64,000 nucleotides of DNA from G963422275 sp963422275 (GTDB lineage Bacteria; Pseudomonadota; Alphaproteobacteria; Rhodobacterales; Rhodobacteraceae): contig OY729418.1 in the NCBI GenBank assembly GCA_963422275.1, forward strand, positions 2,108,001-2,172,000, written 5' to 3'. The notes beneath the pieces were generated by a model that was not told the DNA's origin, ran no database searches, and saw nothing but the letters and a program-made list of their open reading frames with translations. Numbering within the stretch: the first letter of the stretch is position 1; the number at the start of each line of letters is the position of its first letter. Positions 26,194 through 34,663 of the stretch are shown here, piece after piece. A program made the translations under genes and the position numbers.

Positions 26194-27531
26194 TCATTGA
26201 ATGCGTCCAGCCCGCTTCAGTATTCGATCCGACTGCTTGGCCGCTTCAATCATCAGTTCCCGCACGTTGCCACCAGCGGCTGCTTTGGCAATTGCCGCAG
26301 ACAGTATGTCACCGACTTCCGGCCATTCCGGAATCTGAGGCATGATGTCCGATTCCTTGAGCGAATTCCAAGCGGCTGCCTGTATGCCGTCGTTGGCTGC
26401 ATTCACGTCCGGGTCCGTGAGGCTGCTGATGTGAGTGACCACATTGTTCACGATTTTCTTTCCAGCAACTTCACGTTCTATCGCATTGGCCTTGTCCATT
26501 TCGGGATTTGACAGCCACTTGAGAAACTCCCAGGCGGCACCCTGCCTGTCCGAGTAAGAGGAAATCGAGAATGGCATGGATATGGCATATGTCTTGGTTG
26601 TCCCCTCATAAGACGGCATGCCCGTGAAACTGACTTGGTCCTTGGTCAAGGTTGATGCATCAGGATTGTAGAAGCCCGAATAGGCCCACCACCAAACCGG
26701 TATCATTGCGGAATTCCCCTGCATGAACGATTGTCGGGCATCCTGCTCCACGAAGGCAAGAGAATTGGGATTGGTGACCTCGTGAACCGTGTGGAGAGCA
26801 ATGTAGTCCTCGGTGGCCTTCAGGGCTTCCTCGGTTGTCCACGCGGCAGTCCAGTCATCGTTGAAGATGTCGCCTCCGGCTGCCCAGAGGAAATTCAGCC
26901 AAATGAATAGGTTCTGGCGGTTTCCGTCATTGTTGAAATACAGGGCGAGGGGCGCGATGTCAGGATTGGTCTGCTTCAACTCCTTCCCGATCTCGATCAG
27001 TTCTGCCCAAGAGGACGGCGGGTTCGGTATCAGGTCCTTGCGATAGAACAAAAGTTGCGGATGAGCGCGCAGCGGGAAACCGAGCGTTTTTCCTTCGAAC
27101 TGGGCAGACCGCGCGAAAGCTCCCGGATACCGTTCCATGGAGATGCCATCTCGTTCCATCAATTCATCAATTTTTACAAACCAATGGCTGTTTGCGGGGC
27201 CCCAGCTGTCAAGATAGTTCACCACGTCATAGGTTCCGACTCCGGCAAGTCCCTCGGCGGTGATCTTCTCTTGCAGCGAGACAAACGGAATGAAGGTCCA
27301 TTCGGTTTCGATGCCAGTGAGCTCGGTAAATTCCTCGTCTCTGAGCATCAGCCCATCAAACTGTGGTGTGACCACAGACAGGATGTTGATTGTCGTTCCG
27401 GCGAACGGTTTCTCCGGAAGCAGGTTGTACTTGATCGTTTCAGCCGATGTGGTGCATGTGCCCAGAGCGATTGCCGCGGCCGCCATCATGACTGTTCGCT
27501 TGCAGGTTTGCATTTTTTTCACTTTCGTCAT
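26194..27531 (-). CDS. ABC importer periplasmic solute-binding protein (family 1)
   Basis: The 445-residue protein has an N-terminal signal (VMMAAAAIALGTCTTSAE). The type 1 extracellular binding fold shows TINILSVVTPQFDGLMLRDEE, YDVVNYLDSWGP, GKTLGFPLRAHPQLLFYRKD and GAAWEFLKWLSNPE. The substrate is probably a sugar, polyol or related solute, and sequence alone does not say which. It is the first gene of the importer. An 18-bp palindrome and the gene for a membrane winged-helix protein lie upstream on the same strand. Confidence 0.9.
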   Translation of the reverse strand: MTKVKKMQTCKRTVMMAAAAIALGTCTTSAETIKYNLLPEKPFAGTTINILSVVTPQFDGLMLRDEEFTELTGIETEWTFIPFVSLQEKITAEGLAGVGTYDVVNYLDSWGPANSHWFVKIDELMERDGISMERYPGAFARSAQFEGKTLGFPLRAHPQLLFYRKDLIPNPPSSWAELIEIGKELKQTNPDIAPLALYFNNDGNRQNLFIWLNFLWAAGGDIFNDDWTAAWTTEEALKATEDYIALHTVHEVTNPNSLAFVEQDARQSFMQGNSAMIPVWWWAYSGFYNPDASTLTKDQVSFTGMPSYEGTTKTYAISMPFSISSYSDRQGAAWEFLKWLSNPEMDKANAIEREVAGKKIVNNVVTHISSLTDPDVNAANDGIQAAAWNSLKESDIMPQIPEWPEVGDILSAAIAKAAAGGNVRELMIEAAKQSDRILKRAGRIQ

Positions 27532-27672
27532 TGTTGCTCTTTCACTAACCCAAGAATTGCATACGTAATCAAGCAGGGGAATTCAATCGCTATCGAGCAG
27601 TAGCTTGCCGAAACCCGCGGCGGTAGCCGCTTGGCCAGACCATTCAGGAAACAGCGCCCCTCCAGACTCGCA

Positions 27673-27690
27673 CCCATCGCCGGCGATGGG
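27673..27690. promoter_or_regulatory. 18-bp perfect palindrome upstream of ABC importer operon
   Basis: CCCATCGCCGGCGATGGG reads identically on both strands. It lies 142 bp before the binding-protein start and 89 bp after the stop of the winged-helix gene. Having no loop, it fits a dimer-binding operator better than a terminator. The natural candidate ligand is the adjacent winged-helix protein, but this is inference. Confidence 0.4.
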
Positions 27691-27778
27691 CATTTCCGGA
27701 ATGGAATTCGTTGGCGGAAGCTTGCGGATGCCGTTCTCGTCTCCCGCTGGTTTTTGCAACTTTGCGCAACTCCGCGAC

Positions 27779-28492
27779 TCAAACCAACTGGATGGCACCT
27801 TTGTCGATAGCGAGCACATAGCCTTGCCTGGAGATGCTCTTGACAAGGAGTTCGGCGACAATCTGGTTCCCTAGCGAATCCCTGAGCCGTTTTATTCTGG
27901 TTGCCCCGGCCGCCTCGTCACAGTCAACAAGGTCCTTTCCGGTAATGATGGCTTCTATGTTCATTCCAGAAACAATGTCGCCGTCGAGTTTTGCCTCACA
28001 CAGCACCGCAAGCGTTTCGATTGCCGCTGGAGTCAGCGTGAATTCCAAGTCGTTCAGCCTGACCGTTCCCTCGTTGCGGCTGACAACCAAACTGGTGACG
28101 AGCATTCCCGCTCGTTCAAACTCCGACATCCTCCGTCCCAGTCCTATCGTGTAGAGCAGAAAAATGATCGCCGTAACGAGAATGGCGGTTGAAAACACCA
28201 TCAGCACAAGAATTATCGCACGGTAGGAGGCAAGCGTGTCAGAGAATGCGGTGCCTGACTGGGCGAGAACCTCCAGAAGCCTCAATTCCGGCCCGGATGT
28301 CAGGTCGTCGTTCTCAATGAAGATGCGTTCTACGTGCTCATTGAAAACGTTTGCATCGGGCAGTGCGTACAGAAGCACGAGCGCGGCAACGGCCAGAAGA
28401 GCGATGATCAAGAAGATTCCGAAAAGCAAAAAGCGATTTGCTGGGATGGACGGCAATACCTTGCTAGTATCGGAGATAGAATTCTCCCGCAT
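27779..28492 (-). CDS. Membrane protein with C-terminal OmpR/ToxR-like winged helix domain
   Basis: The 237-residue protein (from the ATG at 28492, AGGAGG four bases upstream) has two membrane helices. These are about residues 20-42 (FLLFGIFLIIALLAVAALVL) and 95-125 (ILVLMVFSTAILVTAIIFLL), with a roughly 60-residue periplasmic loop between them. The cytoplasmic C-terminus resembles a trans_reg_C winged helix: FTLTPAAIETLAVLCEA, RIKRLRDSLGNQ and SISRQGYVLAID fit the beta-sheet, recognition-helix region and wing. ToxR/CadC proteins carry this domain at the N-terminus, so the topology is reversed here. Similar proteins exist in Rhodobacterales without an assigned role. A regulatory role is inferred. 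Confidence 0.7.
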   Translation of the reverse strand: MRENSISDTSKVLPSIPANRFLLFGIFLIIALLAVAALVLLYALPDANVFNEHVERIFIENDDLTSGPELRLLEVLAQSGTAFSDTLASYRAIILVLMVFSTAILVTAIIFLLYTIGLGRRMSEFERAGMLVTSLVVSRNEGTVRLNDLEFTLTPAAIETLAVLCEAKLDGDIVSGMNIEAIITGKDLVDCDEAAGATRIKRLRDSLGNQIVAELLVKSISRQGYVLAIDKGAIQLV

Positions 28493-28757
28493 TCTCCCTC
28501 CTATCGTCGAGTCCGCCTGACCCGAAGAGGGAGACAACTCGCAAAAGTACCCAGCCTCTTGCCCTGATTCGGTCGGCGATAAATCGTTCCGCACGGGCAT
28601 TGGTGCAGTATGCCTCTGGAACTGCAATCACGCCATAGTGCAGGCGAAGAGGCAAGTCACTGCTTTTTGCCTTGTAGTCGGCGAAACAGTTCGCCAGTCC
28701 AGGCTGAGGCGCGAGCGCCAGCCAGACGCAAGTCAGTGCAATCGCGAGTTTGATCAT
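28464..28757 (-). CDS. Small secreted protein, uncharacterised Rhodobacterales family
   Basis: The 97-residue protein has a signal peptide (LAIALTCVWLALAPQPGLA) and then a short domain with two Cys (ANCFADYKAK and EAYCTNARAE) that could form a disulfide. It ends GGLDDRRENAGEFYLRY. I know this layout from rhodobacterial hypothetical proteins; no function is established. It overlaps the start of the winged-helix gene by 29 bp, so the two are cotranscribed and probably functionally linked. Confidence 0.75.
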   Translation of the reverse strand: MIKLAIALTCVWLALAPQPGLANCFADYKAKSSDLPLRLHYGVIAVPEAYCTNARAERFIADRIRARGWVLLRVVSLFGSGGLDDRRENAGEFYLRY

Positions 28758-28781
28758 TGGCGAATGATTGGGGGTGTCCTG

Positions 28782-28798
28782 TTGATATGCAATATCAA
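28782..28798. promoter_or_regulatory. Inverted repeat TTGATAT-N3-ATATCAA
   Basis: A perfect 7-bp inverted repeat with a 3-bp centre lies between the divergent genes 28464-28757 (minus) and 28952-29386 (plus). It is 25 bp upstream of the minus-strand ATG. It resembles the palindrome at 21115 upstream of leuC. It is a candidate operator. Confidence 0.35.
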
Positions 28799-28951
28799 CC
28801 GTGCTCGGACCCGTGCCCGACCGACCGGTAAATCGATGATATGCGATAACATCCAGCCGATATTGCCTGACTTCGTCTGGATCGAGTCTACTGCGTGCAG
28901 GTGAGAAGTGCCACCTAAATTGGAATGCCGTTTTTGAACATGGAGGTCATA

Positions 28952-29386
28952 ATGTGGAGAATTAGCGCAGTAGCCGCTCTGTCGACAGCAATTGCACTTG
29001 GTGGAAGCGCCGGGTCGCCGGCGCTGGCAGACAGCAGCGATGCGGATTTGTTGAAATTCTTCGGTACAGCGGTCCTGATCTTCGGGATCGCTCAAGCCAT
29101 TGAAGACGATGATAAGGCAAAGCAGGCCGCGACCAAACCGCGTCGTCAGAGAAAAGGCGACGGCTTTGCCGTTTCCCGCCCGAACAAATGCGTTCGCCGG
29201 TTCCGCAGCGGGAATCGTTGGGAGGTGTACCGGGACGTGAACTGCTCGAGCACGCGACCCGTCAGGCGCTTGGCCAAGTTTGAATGCACCCGCGAAAGGT
29301 ATCGCAACGGCACTTGGACGGAAAGGCTCGGAAGACGCTGCATGGAGCGCCACGGCTTCCGTTACATCAGAAACGAGCGGCACTGA
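28952..29386 (+). CDS. Exported basic protein, unknown function
   Basis: The 144-residue product from the ATG at 28952 (GGAGG upstream, spacing 5) has a signal peptide ending near SPALADSS. A short hydrophobic segment (FFGTAVLIFGIAQAI) follows, then a strongly basic C-terminal half rich in Arg and containing four Cys (KCVRRF, VNCSS, FECTRE and RRCMERHG). The Cys spacing suggests two disulfides. I do not recognise a named family. An upstream in-frame ATG at 28925 lacks a good ribosome site. Confidence 0.65.
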   Translation: MWRISAVAALSTAIALGGSAGSPALADSSDADLLKFFGTAVLIFGIAQAIEDDDKAKQAATKPRRQRKGDGFAVSRPNKCVRRFRSGNRWEVYRDVNCSSTRPVRRLAKFECTRERYRNGTWTERLGRRCMERHGFRYIRNERH

Positions 29387-29830
29387 ACAACTAAAGTCCA
29401 AGCGATGCTTTCTGAATGCTTCGGCGCTCGGCATGGCAGCGAAGTTTGCCAAGCCGAGCGAGGCCCCTAACAGCTTGACGAGCCGGAGCTGCTAGCCCGC
29501 CGGTGTTGTCTGACCAAGGATGTTCCCTGATCTTTGCCCATCTGTGGCAGCGGAGAAACAACGCTTGGCGGTAGCCGACATGCCTGCCGTGCTGTCAGGG
29601 CTGAGCTTGACCTCACGTAACTGAATGAAAGTGCCGCGCAGGATGCGCGGCATCTCAATGCCGGCGTGGGTCGCGGAGTTTCCCGGCGTGAAACAGTCCT
29701 TTGGCCGCCACAATCGGCTAGGGATGCGGGACAAAGGCGACAATGAGGCGGAATGCGCTCCTGGCCATGGGCAGGTTGTACTGAAAGGTCTGCAAGCACT
29801 TGTTTTGACGTTCATTTGAGGGAATTATCA
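29387..29830. other. Gene-free stretch with hairpin and IS debris
   Basis: About 440 bp. The left part holds the hairpin at 29425-29460. The right part, from roughly 29700, resembles the non-coding upstream end of the lineage C transposase fragments: a CTGCAAGC-type segment and a TTCATTTGAGGGA segment before the start. No gene is supported. Confidence 0.45.
29425..29460 (+). terminator. Hairpin downstream of exported basic protein gene
   Basis: An 8-bp outer stem (CGCTCGGC at 29425-29432 with GCCGAGCG at 29453-29460) continues into a 4-bp inner stem (GGCA with TGCC) after a 2x2 mismatch. It lies about 40 bp after the stop of the 28952 gene. No T-tract follows. Confidence 0.45.
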
Positions 29831-30061
29831 ATGGATTTCTTCATGACATTGGTCGCCGAGCGCGTAGAATCGGATAACACGCTGCGAAGGGTTAACGCTC
29901 TGATGGAATTGGCAGCGCCTGGCGGCGGTTCTCAGCCCGATGCGCTTGCGTCTAGGACGTGCCCGCTGATCCGGGTTCTCTTGCTGGGCTTGTGGCTTCC
30001 ACTGCTCGACCGGGAGCTTGAGTGCCCGCTGAAAATGCGTCTTGACGAGATGGGGATCTAG
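29831..30061 (+). pseudogene. IS5-family transposase N-terminal fragment (lineage C, copy 2)
   Basis: The frame starts MDFFMTLVAERVESDNTLRR and continues LIRVLLLGLWLPLLDRELE and KMRLDEMG before a stop at 30061. The catalytic region is absent. It lies at the 3' side of mutY. The two related fragments at 9028 (minus) and 32747 (plus) break at similar places. Confidence 0.6.
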
Positions 30062-30201
30062 CCGGGGATCATGTTCCGGAGTGCTCGGGGAAATCCCCCG
30101 GTCCGGCACCACAGGCGGTTCAACCGTCAGACGCGCTACCAGCGATCTGCGGTTGGCGCATTTGCGTCTCGATGATCAGGATCGAACAGATTGTTTGAAG
30201 A

Positions 30202-31263
30202 TCAAGCGCGGAATGTCGGGTCAGCGATCGCGAGATCGTATGCCTTGCGCATGACAGTCGGCAGCGCCAACGGATCGAACTTGTGGATAGCGACAAATTC
30301 TCCTACATCTGGCTTAACACCATCTGGAATCAATGCGGTCTTGACTTGCATTCGCAATCTGAAATGCGTGAAGGTGTGCTTTACCTCACCGTGAACAAGG
30401 CTCCATCGTGCTGAGCATGGTTCGCGGTTTTGTTCCTGATCGCTCCACCCGTTTCCGGGCCACCCAAGCATTCCGCCCAAAAGCGCATCTTCGGGACGGC
30501 GCTCGAGCAGCAATGCTCCATCGGACCTGCGTCCGATATAAGCCAGGCCGTGACGAACGGGCTTTGCAGCCTTGGGAAGAGATTTCGGCAAGCTTTCCTG
30601 CGTTCCAACCGCCTTGGCAAGACAGTTGCTGCTCCAAGGGCAGGCCGGGCAATGCGGTTTCGTGGGGCGGCAGACTGTTGCGCCAAGATCCATGACTGCC
30701 TGTGCGTAGTCACCTGGGCGCACAGTTGGAGTGAGTGCAGCAGCGAGGTTTCGCAGAATTGGCTTCGCGCCCGGAAGAGGTGTTTCAATTGCATGCATCC
30801 GCGCCATGACTCGCTCGACGTTTCCGTCAACAACCGCTTCCGGCTTATCGAACGCGATCGCCGAGATGGCTGCTGCCGTGTACGGCCCGATGCCCGGAAG
30901 CGCCCTGAGGGAGGGAGCGTCGCTTGGGAATTGCCCCGCGTGCCGTTCCATAACGGCTTGGGCGCACCTGTGGAGATTTCTGGCTCTCGCGTAGTATCCA
31001 AGCCCGGCCCAAGTTGCCATGATGTCGTCCCGCTTGGCTCCCGCGAGGTCTGCGATTGTGGGCCACCGTTGCATGAACCGGGAAAAATACTTGCTAACTG
31101 TCGCAACAGTAGTCTGTTGCAACATGATTTCCGACAACCACACAGCGTAGGGATCAGGCAACAGGCCGGTGATACGGTGATTCACGGAAAGCCTCCAAGG
31201 CAGGTCACGTGCATTCCGGTCGTACCAACGGAGAAGAATGTCGCTCAGTTTTTGTTCACGCAT
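30202..31263 (-). CDS. mutY: A/G-specific adenine glycosylase
   Basis: The 353-residue base-excision repair enzyme removes A opposite 8-oxoguanine. The HhH-GPD region shows VWLSEIMLQQTTVATV (catalytic Glu) and LPGIGPYTAAAISAIAF with the active-site Asp in AVVDGNVERV. The [4Fe-4S] cysteines are in CRPTKPHCPACPWSSNC. The C-terminal NUDIX-like domain includes GGMLGWPG and VKHTFTHFRL. The ATG at 31263 lies 54 bp from the divergent DUF721 gene; an 11-codon upstream extension is possible but unnecessary. Confidence 0.95.
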   Translation of the reverse strand: MREQKLSDILLRWYDRNARDLPWRLSVNHRITGLLPDPYAVWLSEIMLQQTTVATVSKYFSRFMQRWPTIADLAGAKRDDIMATWAGLGYYARARNLHRCAQAVMERHAGQFPSDAPSLRALPGIGPYTAAAISAIAFDKPEAVVDGNVERVMARMHAIETPLPGAKPILRNLAAALTPTVRPGDYAQAVMDLGATVCRPTKPHCPACPWSSNCLAKAVGTQESLPKSLPKAAKPVRHGLAYIGRRSDGALLLERRPEDALLGGMLGWPGNGWSDQEQNREPCSARWSLVHGEVKHTFTHFRLRMQVKTALIPDGVKPDVGEFVAIHKFDPLALPTVMRKAYDLAIADPTFRA

Positions 31264-31317
31264 TTTTGTTCTTGGGCAAACTGTGTTTTGTGACATTGGC
31301 CGCGAAAACGATTAAGG

Positions 31318-31860
31318 ATGGCAGCGATGCTTGGAAAGGCCATTATGCCGCGAATCAGGAAAACATCGGGAATGCGGCGCTCGCGCGGGTTCGAGCCGAC
31401 AGCACTGTTCGTCAGGGACAATCTCAGGACTGAAGCCGAGCGGAGGGGGTTTGCCTTGGTTCGCGTGCTTGCCTGCTGGCCGGAGGTCGTGGGCAAGGAG
31501 ATCGGAAGCATTTCCAAGCCCGTCAAGGTGACATTCGATAATCGCTCCGGGCTCGCGACGCTGACGCTGAGCACCCCGGGTGCGCGTTCAACCGAACTCC
31601 AGATGCAAGTCCCGCGGGTTATCGAGAGGGTGAATTCCCAGTACGGCTATCGGGCGATTGTTGACGTGAAGATTGTTCATGCGCCGGCAGCCGGTTTTCG
31701 GGAAAGTGCCATGCATTTCGAACAAGATGTGCCAGTGGCTCCTGAGCATCGCGCTGCGGCGACGGCGGCGGTTGGCGGTGTCGAGAACGAGGCACTGCGG
31801 CTGGAGCTTCTGGAACTGGGCGAGCGCATATATGCCAACACGACATCATCAACAGGATAG
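31318..31860 (+). CDS. DUF721 domain-containing protein (DciA-like)
   Basis: The 180-residue protein has the DUF721 core: FALVRVLACWPEVVGKEIG, ISKPVKVTF, LATLTLSTPGARSTELQMQ and RVNSQYGYRAIVDVKIV. DUF721 includes the replicative-helicase operator DciA, and a role in helicase loading is possible but not shown here. The C-terminal part is variable. It is divergent from mutY and 12 bp upstream of the dsbA-like gene, the normal rhodobacterial arrangement. ATG codons at codons 4 and 10 are alternative starts. Confidence 0.85.
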   Translation: MAAMLGKAIMPRIRKTSGMRRSRGFEPTALFVRDNLRTEAERRGFALVRVLACWPEVVGKEIGSISKPVKVTFDNRSGLATLTLSTPGARSTELQMQVPRVIERVNSQYGYRAIVDVKIVHAPAAGFRESAMHFEQDVPVAPEHRAAATAAVGGVENEALRLELLELGERIYANTTSSTG

Positions 31861-31872
31861 GGAACTCCAAGC

Positions 31873-32508
31873 ATGAAAACGTTTCGCAATCTGGCGGTTT
31901 TGGCTGCGGTCGCTGCAATGACGAAGATCTCCGCGCTTGCGCCAGGGCAGGCTAGTCCTTCGGGCTCCGGCGATGAGGCACCGGCTTACTGGGAGATGGT
32001 GCTTGGCAGCGAGGACACGGAGATTGAAGTCATCGAGTATGCCTCGTTCACCTGCTCGCACTGCGCGTCCTTCCACAAGAATGCTTTCGAGGCGTTGAAA
32101 GAGAATTACATTGACACCGGGAAAATCAGCTTTGAGATGCGGGAGGTCTATTTTGATCGCGTGGGCCTTTGGGCCGGCATAACGGCTCGATGCGGGGGGC
32201 GTTCAAAGTATTTTGCCATCGTGGACATCCTGTTCGACAAGCAGAGCGAATGGGCGAATGGATTAGACGCGCAAGCCATTGCCACTAGGCTGAAGGCGAT
32301 CGGCCTTGCGGTTGGCCTGAAGCCGGAAACGATCGATGCCTGCTTTCGGGACGGCCCGAAAGCAGAGATGCTGGTGAACACATCCAAGGGATTCATGGAC
32401 GCGGACGGCATCAAGTCAACCCCGTCTTTCGTGATCAACGGGAAAAAGTACAGCAACATGTCGTATGAAAAATTCTCGGAAATACTCGATGAAGAGCTGT
32501 CAAACTGA
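31873..32508 (+). CDS. DsbA family thiol:disulfide oxidoreductase-like protein
   Basis: The 211-residue exported protein has an N-terminal signal (VLAAVAAMTKISALAPGQAS). The DsbA/thioredoxin fold has active site CSHC in ASFTCSHCASFH, and the cis-Pro loop is KSTPSFVINGKKYS. It should catalyse disulfide exchange in the periplasm. It follows the DUF721 gene by 12 bp. In many Rhodobacterales the next gene is smc; here an IS scar follows instead. The single-domain form without a DsbD partner is normal. Confidence 0.9.
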   Translation: MKTFRNLAVLAAVAAMTKISALAPGQASPSGSGDEAPAYWEMVLGSEDTEIEVIEYASFTCSHCASFHKNAFEALKENYIDTGKISFEMREVYFDRVGLWAGITARCGGRSKYFAIVDILFDKQSEWANGLDAQAIATRLKAIGLAVGLKPETIDACFRDGPKAEMLVNTSKGFMDADGIKSTPSFVINGKKYSNMSYEKFSEILDEELSN

Positions 32509-32746
32509 CCAGTTTCTCTTCTTCCGCCCCGATCATCGTGGGTCTTTGCCGGACTTGAATCATTGCGCATTGCGGCTGGCATGGCATTGAGCGAAACTTG
32601 ATGACAAGACCAAGCAGGGGCGTTTCACGCTTGAACTTGGCTGGGTTTCCAACGAAAAACTGTTGCGAAATGCGCCCCGGCCATTGGCATGTCGGGCCGA
32701 AGGGGCTGCAAGCGCTTGCCATGATGTTCGATTGAGGGAGAGATCG
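32509..32746. other. IS-derived non-coding sequence after dsbA-like gene
   Basis: No gene. From about 32630 the sequence resembles the upstream end of lineage C transposase fragments (GCCCCGGCCATTGGCATG and CTGCAAGCGCTTG). This puts the IS boundary about 120 bp after the dsbA-like stop. Confidence 0.45.
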
Positions 32747-32910
32747 ATGAATTTCTTCATGGCAGCGCATGGCGGCGGTTCCCGTCCCGAGGCGCCCGCT
32801 GCCGGACCGGGAGCTCGAGCATGAACTGACGGTGCGCCTCGACTTCATGCTGTCCGTCGGCCGTTCGGTGCTTGAGCGCTGCCCCGCTCGCGCGACGACT
32901 GTGGAGAGCG
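32747..32910 (+). pseudogene. IS5-family transposase N-terminal fragment (lineage C, copy 3)
   Basis: The start MNFFMAAHGGGSRPEAP breaks frame after about 25 codons. The adjacent frame reads DRELEHELTVRLDFMLSVGRS, matching the fragment at 8760-9028. Everything after this is missing. It is followed at 32940 by the end of a lineage A element. Confidence 0.6.
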
Positions 32911-32939
32911 CGGCGCGACCGCCCCGACCTTGCTCAAGG

Positions 32940-32983
32940 CGGGATGCACAATGTCACGCCCACAATCAGGCTTCAGAGGTTTC
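32940..32983 (-). mobile_element. End remnant of IS5-family element (lineage A, copy 4)
   Basis: The sequence GATGCACAATGTCACGCCC through CTTCAGAGGTTTC matches the right end of lineage A copies at 60280-60318 and 60746-60795. It abuts CTAG at 32984-32987. Only about 45 bp remain. Confidence 0.65.
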
Positions 32984-33188
32984 CTAGGTCTTCACTTGGT
33001 CATGCAACGCCCTTCCGGTCAATTGTCGCTCCGCCATAACGCTGAGGGATTTCTCGGAGAGCGTCTCTTCATTACGGTTCCGAGGCCGAATTGCCCGCAG
33101 AGATCTGTGGCACACCGCCGCATAGCTTACAATCGACTGCCCGCAAGATGCGGTGCCGACAGAGAAGTATGACCTGTTCTGGTTCGGG

Positions 33189-34245
33189 TTAGATCTCTGC
33201 AGTTTTAGTGCTTTTGCTTGAATACAGTAGCGCATCGACTCGATCAGGGATTCTCTGCGCGGGCTCGAGCAACTGCTCAGGCCGTCTAGGTCGTGTACTC
33301 ATTGATTTTGATCCAGAGGCGGATGCAGGCAAGGGCGATTGCGGCGAGGAAGTTTCTTGCCAGCTTGTGATGGCGGGTCGCGATGCCTCGGAAGTGCTTG
33401 AGCTTGTTGAAGAAACGTTCGACGTGGTTGCGTTGGCGGTACAGGTGATGGGATGCGGAGCGCTGCTCCCGGCGATCCCGTTGGGTCGGGATGTGGGGCA
33501 AGAGCCATGGTCGGCAATGAGCTTGAGGATGCTGCGGGCGTCGCAGCCGCGGTCGGCGACGGTGTCCCGGGCCGGCTCAAGGCCGTCAAGGAGGGCCGGC
33601 ACGGCAGCCTTGTCGGAGGCTTGGCCCGGGGTGAGCGCGAAGCGGCGCGGCAGGCCAAGGCCGTCGACGACGACGTGGATTTTGGTGCTCAGCCCGCCTC
33701 TCGAGCGTCCGATGGCGTGATCCGGACCCCCTTTTTTCCGCCCGCGGCGTGCCGGTGCGCAGGATGTGAAAGATCCCGCTGATCGCCCGCCGGTCGTCGA
33801 CCCGCGGAATGCCCCGCGGCTTGTCAGGCGGCAACGGCGAGATGATCGCCCATTCCGCATCCGTCAGATCGTGCCGGCCTCGCATCCTCAAGCTCCCGCT
33901 GTTTGGAAGCTTGAATCACATCAGCGCCGGAAAGAAAATCTCTTTTCCCTTTATGAGTACACGACTTAGTCCACAGCGCAGCCCTCGGTCACGTCGTCGA
34001 GGCCGCGCGTGGTTGACCAGCCGCTGGGTAGGCGAGTGCGGCAGCATGAGCTCGTACTCGGCCACGGGGATGAAAGCGTTGCGCAGACCGTGGAACCAGA
34101 ACTTCACGCTGAGGATCTTGCCGGTCCAACTGCAATGCCCGTGAAGTTTCCCTACATGCTCCGACTTGCCGGAGAGCGACGGGAACACCCAACCTGCATA
34201 TCTGCTGGCATCGCATCGCTGTTGGCACGCCGCCCGTGCGAGGAT
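33189..34245 (-). pseudogene. Tyrosine-recombinase (phage-type integrase) C-terminal remnant, split by an IS
   Basis: On the minus strand, 34245-33966 reads CDASRYAGWVFPS, then FWFHGLRNAFIPVAE and QRLVNHARP. These are the integrase HxxR catalytic block and the region before the Tyr. The gene is interrupted by an IS5-type element at 33290-33965 and resumes with EQLLEPAQRIPDRVDALL, ending at 33189. The N-terminal domain is missing or replaced by another transposase fragment. It marks a former integrative element next to the dsbA scar. No att site was found. Confidence 0.7.
33290..33965 (-). mobile_element. Internally deleted IS5-family element (lineage B, copy 1) inside integrase remnant
   Basis: Perfect 13-bp terminal inverted repeats GTCGTGTACTCAT (33290-33302) and ATGAGTACACGAC (33953-33965) bound a 676-bp element. 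It is flanked by CTAG (33286-33289) and TTAG (33966-33969), a target duplication with one change. The transposase starts MRMRGRHDLTDAEWAIISP at 33891 and loses the region after HILRTGTP. It continues in other frames through GRSRGGLSTKIHVVVDG, a broken catalytic part and CFRGIATRHHKLARN-type C-terminal sequence ending INEYTT. It cannot make transposase but has intact ends. Confidence 0.85.
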
Positions 34246-34249
34246 GATA

Positions 34250-34530
34250 CCGGGCTGTCGACGAGATGAAGCGTCTCCGACGCCTCGGCATTCAAGGCAT
34301 TGAAAATGCGCACCATGCACCCTTCTTGGACCAGCGGTTGCAGACCATTGTGCAATGTCAATGTTCCTTCGGCAGGTCGCGCCACGGCACCCCGCTCGGC
34401 CTGTTCGGCAGCGGTGGCTGGATCGAGGCCCCTTCCCGACCGGTCAAGTCACGGCGAGACATCGTCAGCGCATCCATGGCTTGAACGCAACAACCCTGTC
34501 AGCATCATGTCCCGCACCTTATGGGTACAC
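34250..34530 (-). pseudogene. Fragment of another IS5-type transposase (lineage B-like)
   Basis: Minus-strand frames contain GVPWRDLPKEH and CNRWSKKGAWCAF, then ASETLHLVDS. These are the N-terminal blocks of the lineage B transposase (compare PWRDLPERCGPHATVCNR at 60480). TTATGGGTACACAACC near 34515-34530 looks like a mutated lineage B terminal repeat. It joins directly to the integrase remnant at about 34245. Confidence 0.5.
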
Positions 34531-34663
34531 AACCTGAACAAGCTATGCCGCGAAGCGGCTGAGCCCGCAGACGCCAGTTGTGCATCACGTGGCGAAGTCG
34601 CGAACGACATGCGAGTCCAGATTTTGTCAAGCGCTGCCGCACAGCTAGCTGACAGCAAAGCGT

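Noticed and set aside
25383..26345. Plus-strand frame of 320 codons
   Set aside because: It is antisense to the MalF-like permease and binding-protein genes, and its His/Gln/Arg-rich translation is typical of a shadow frame.
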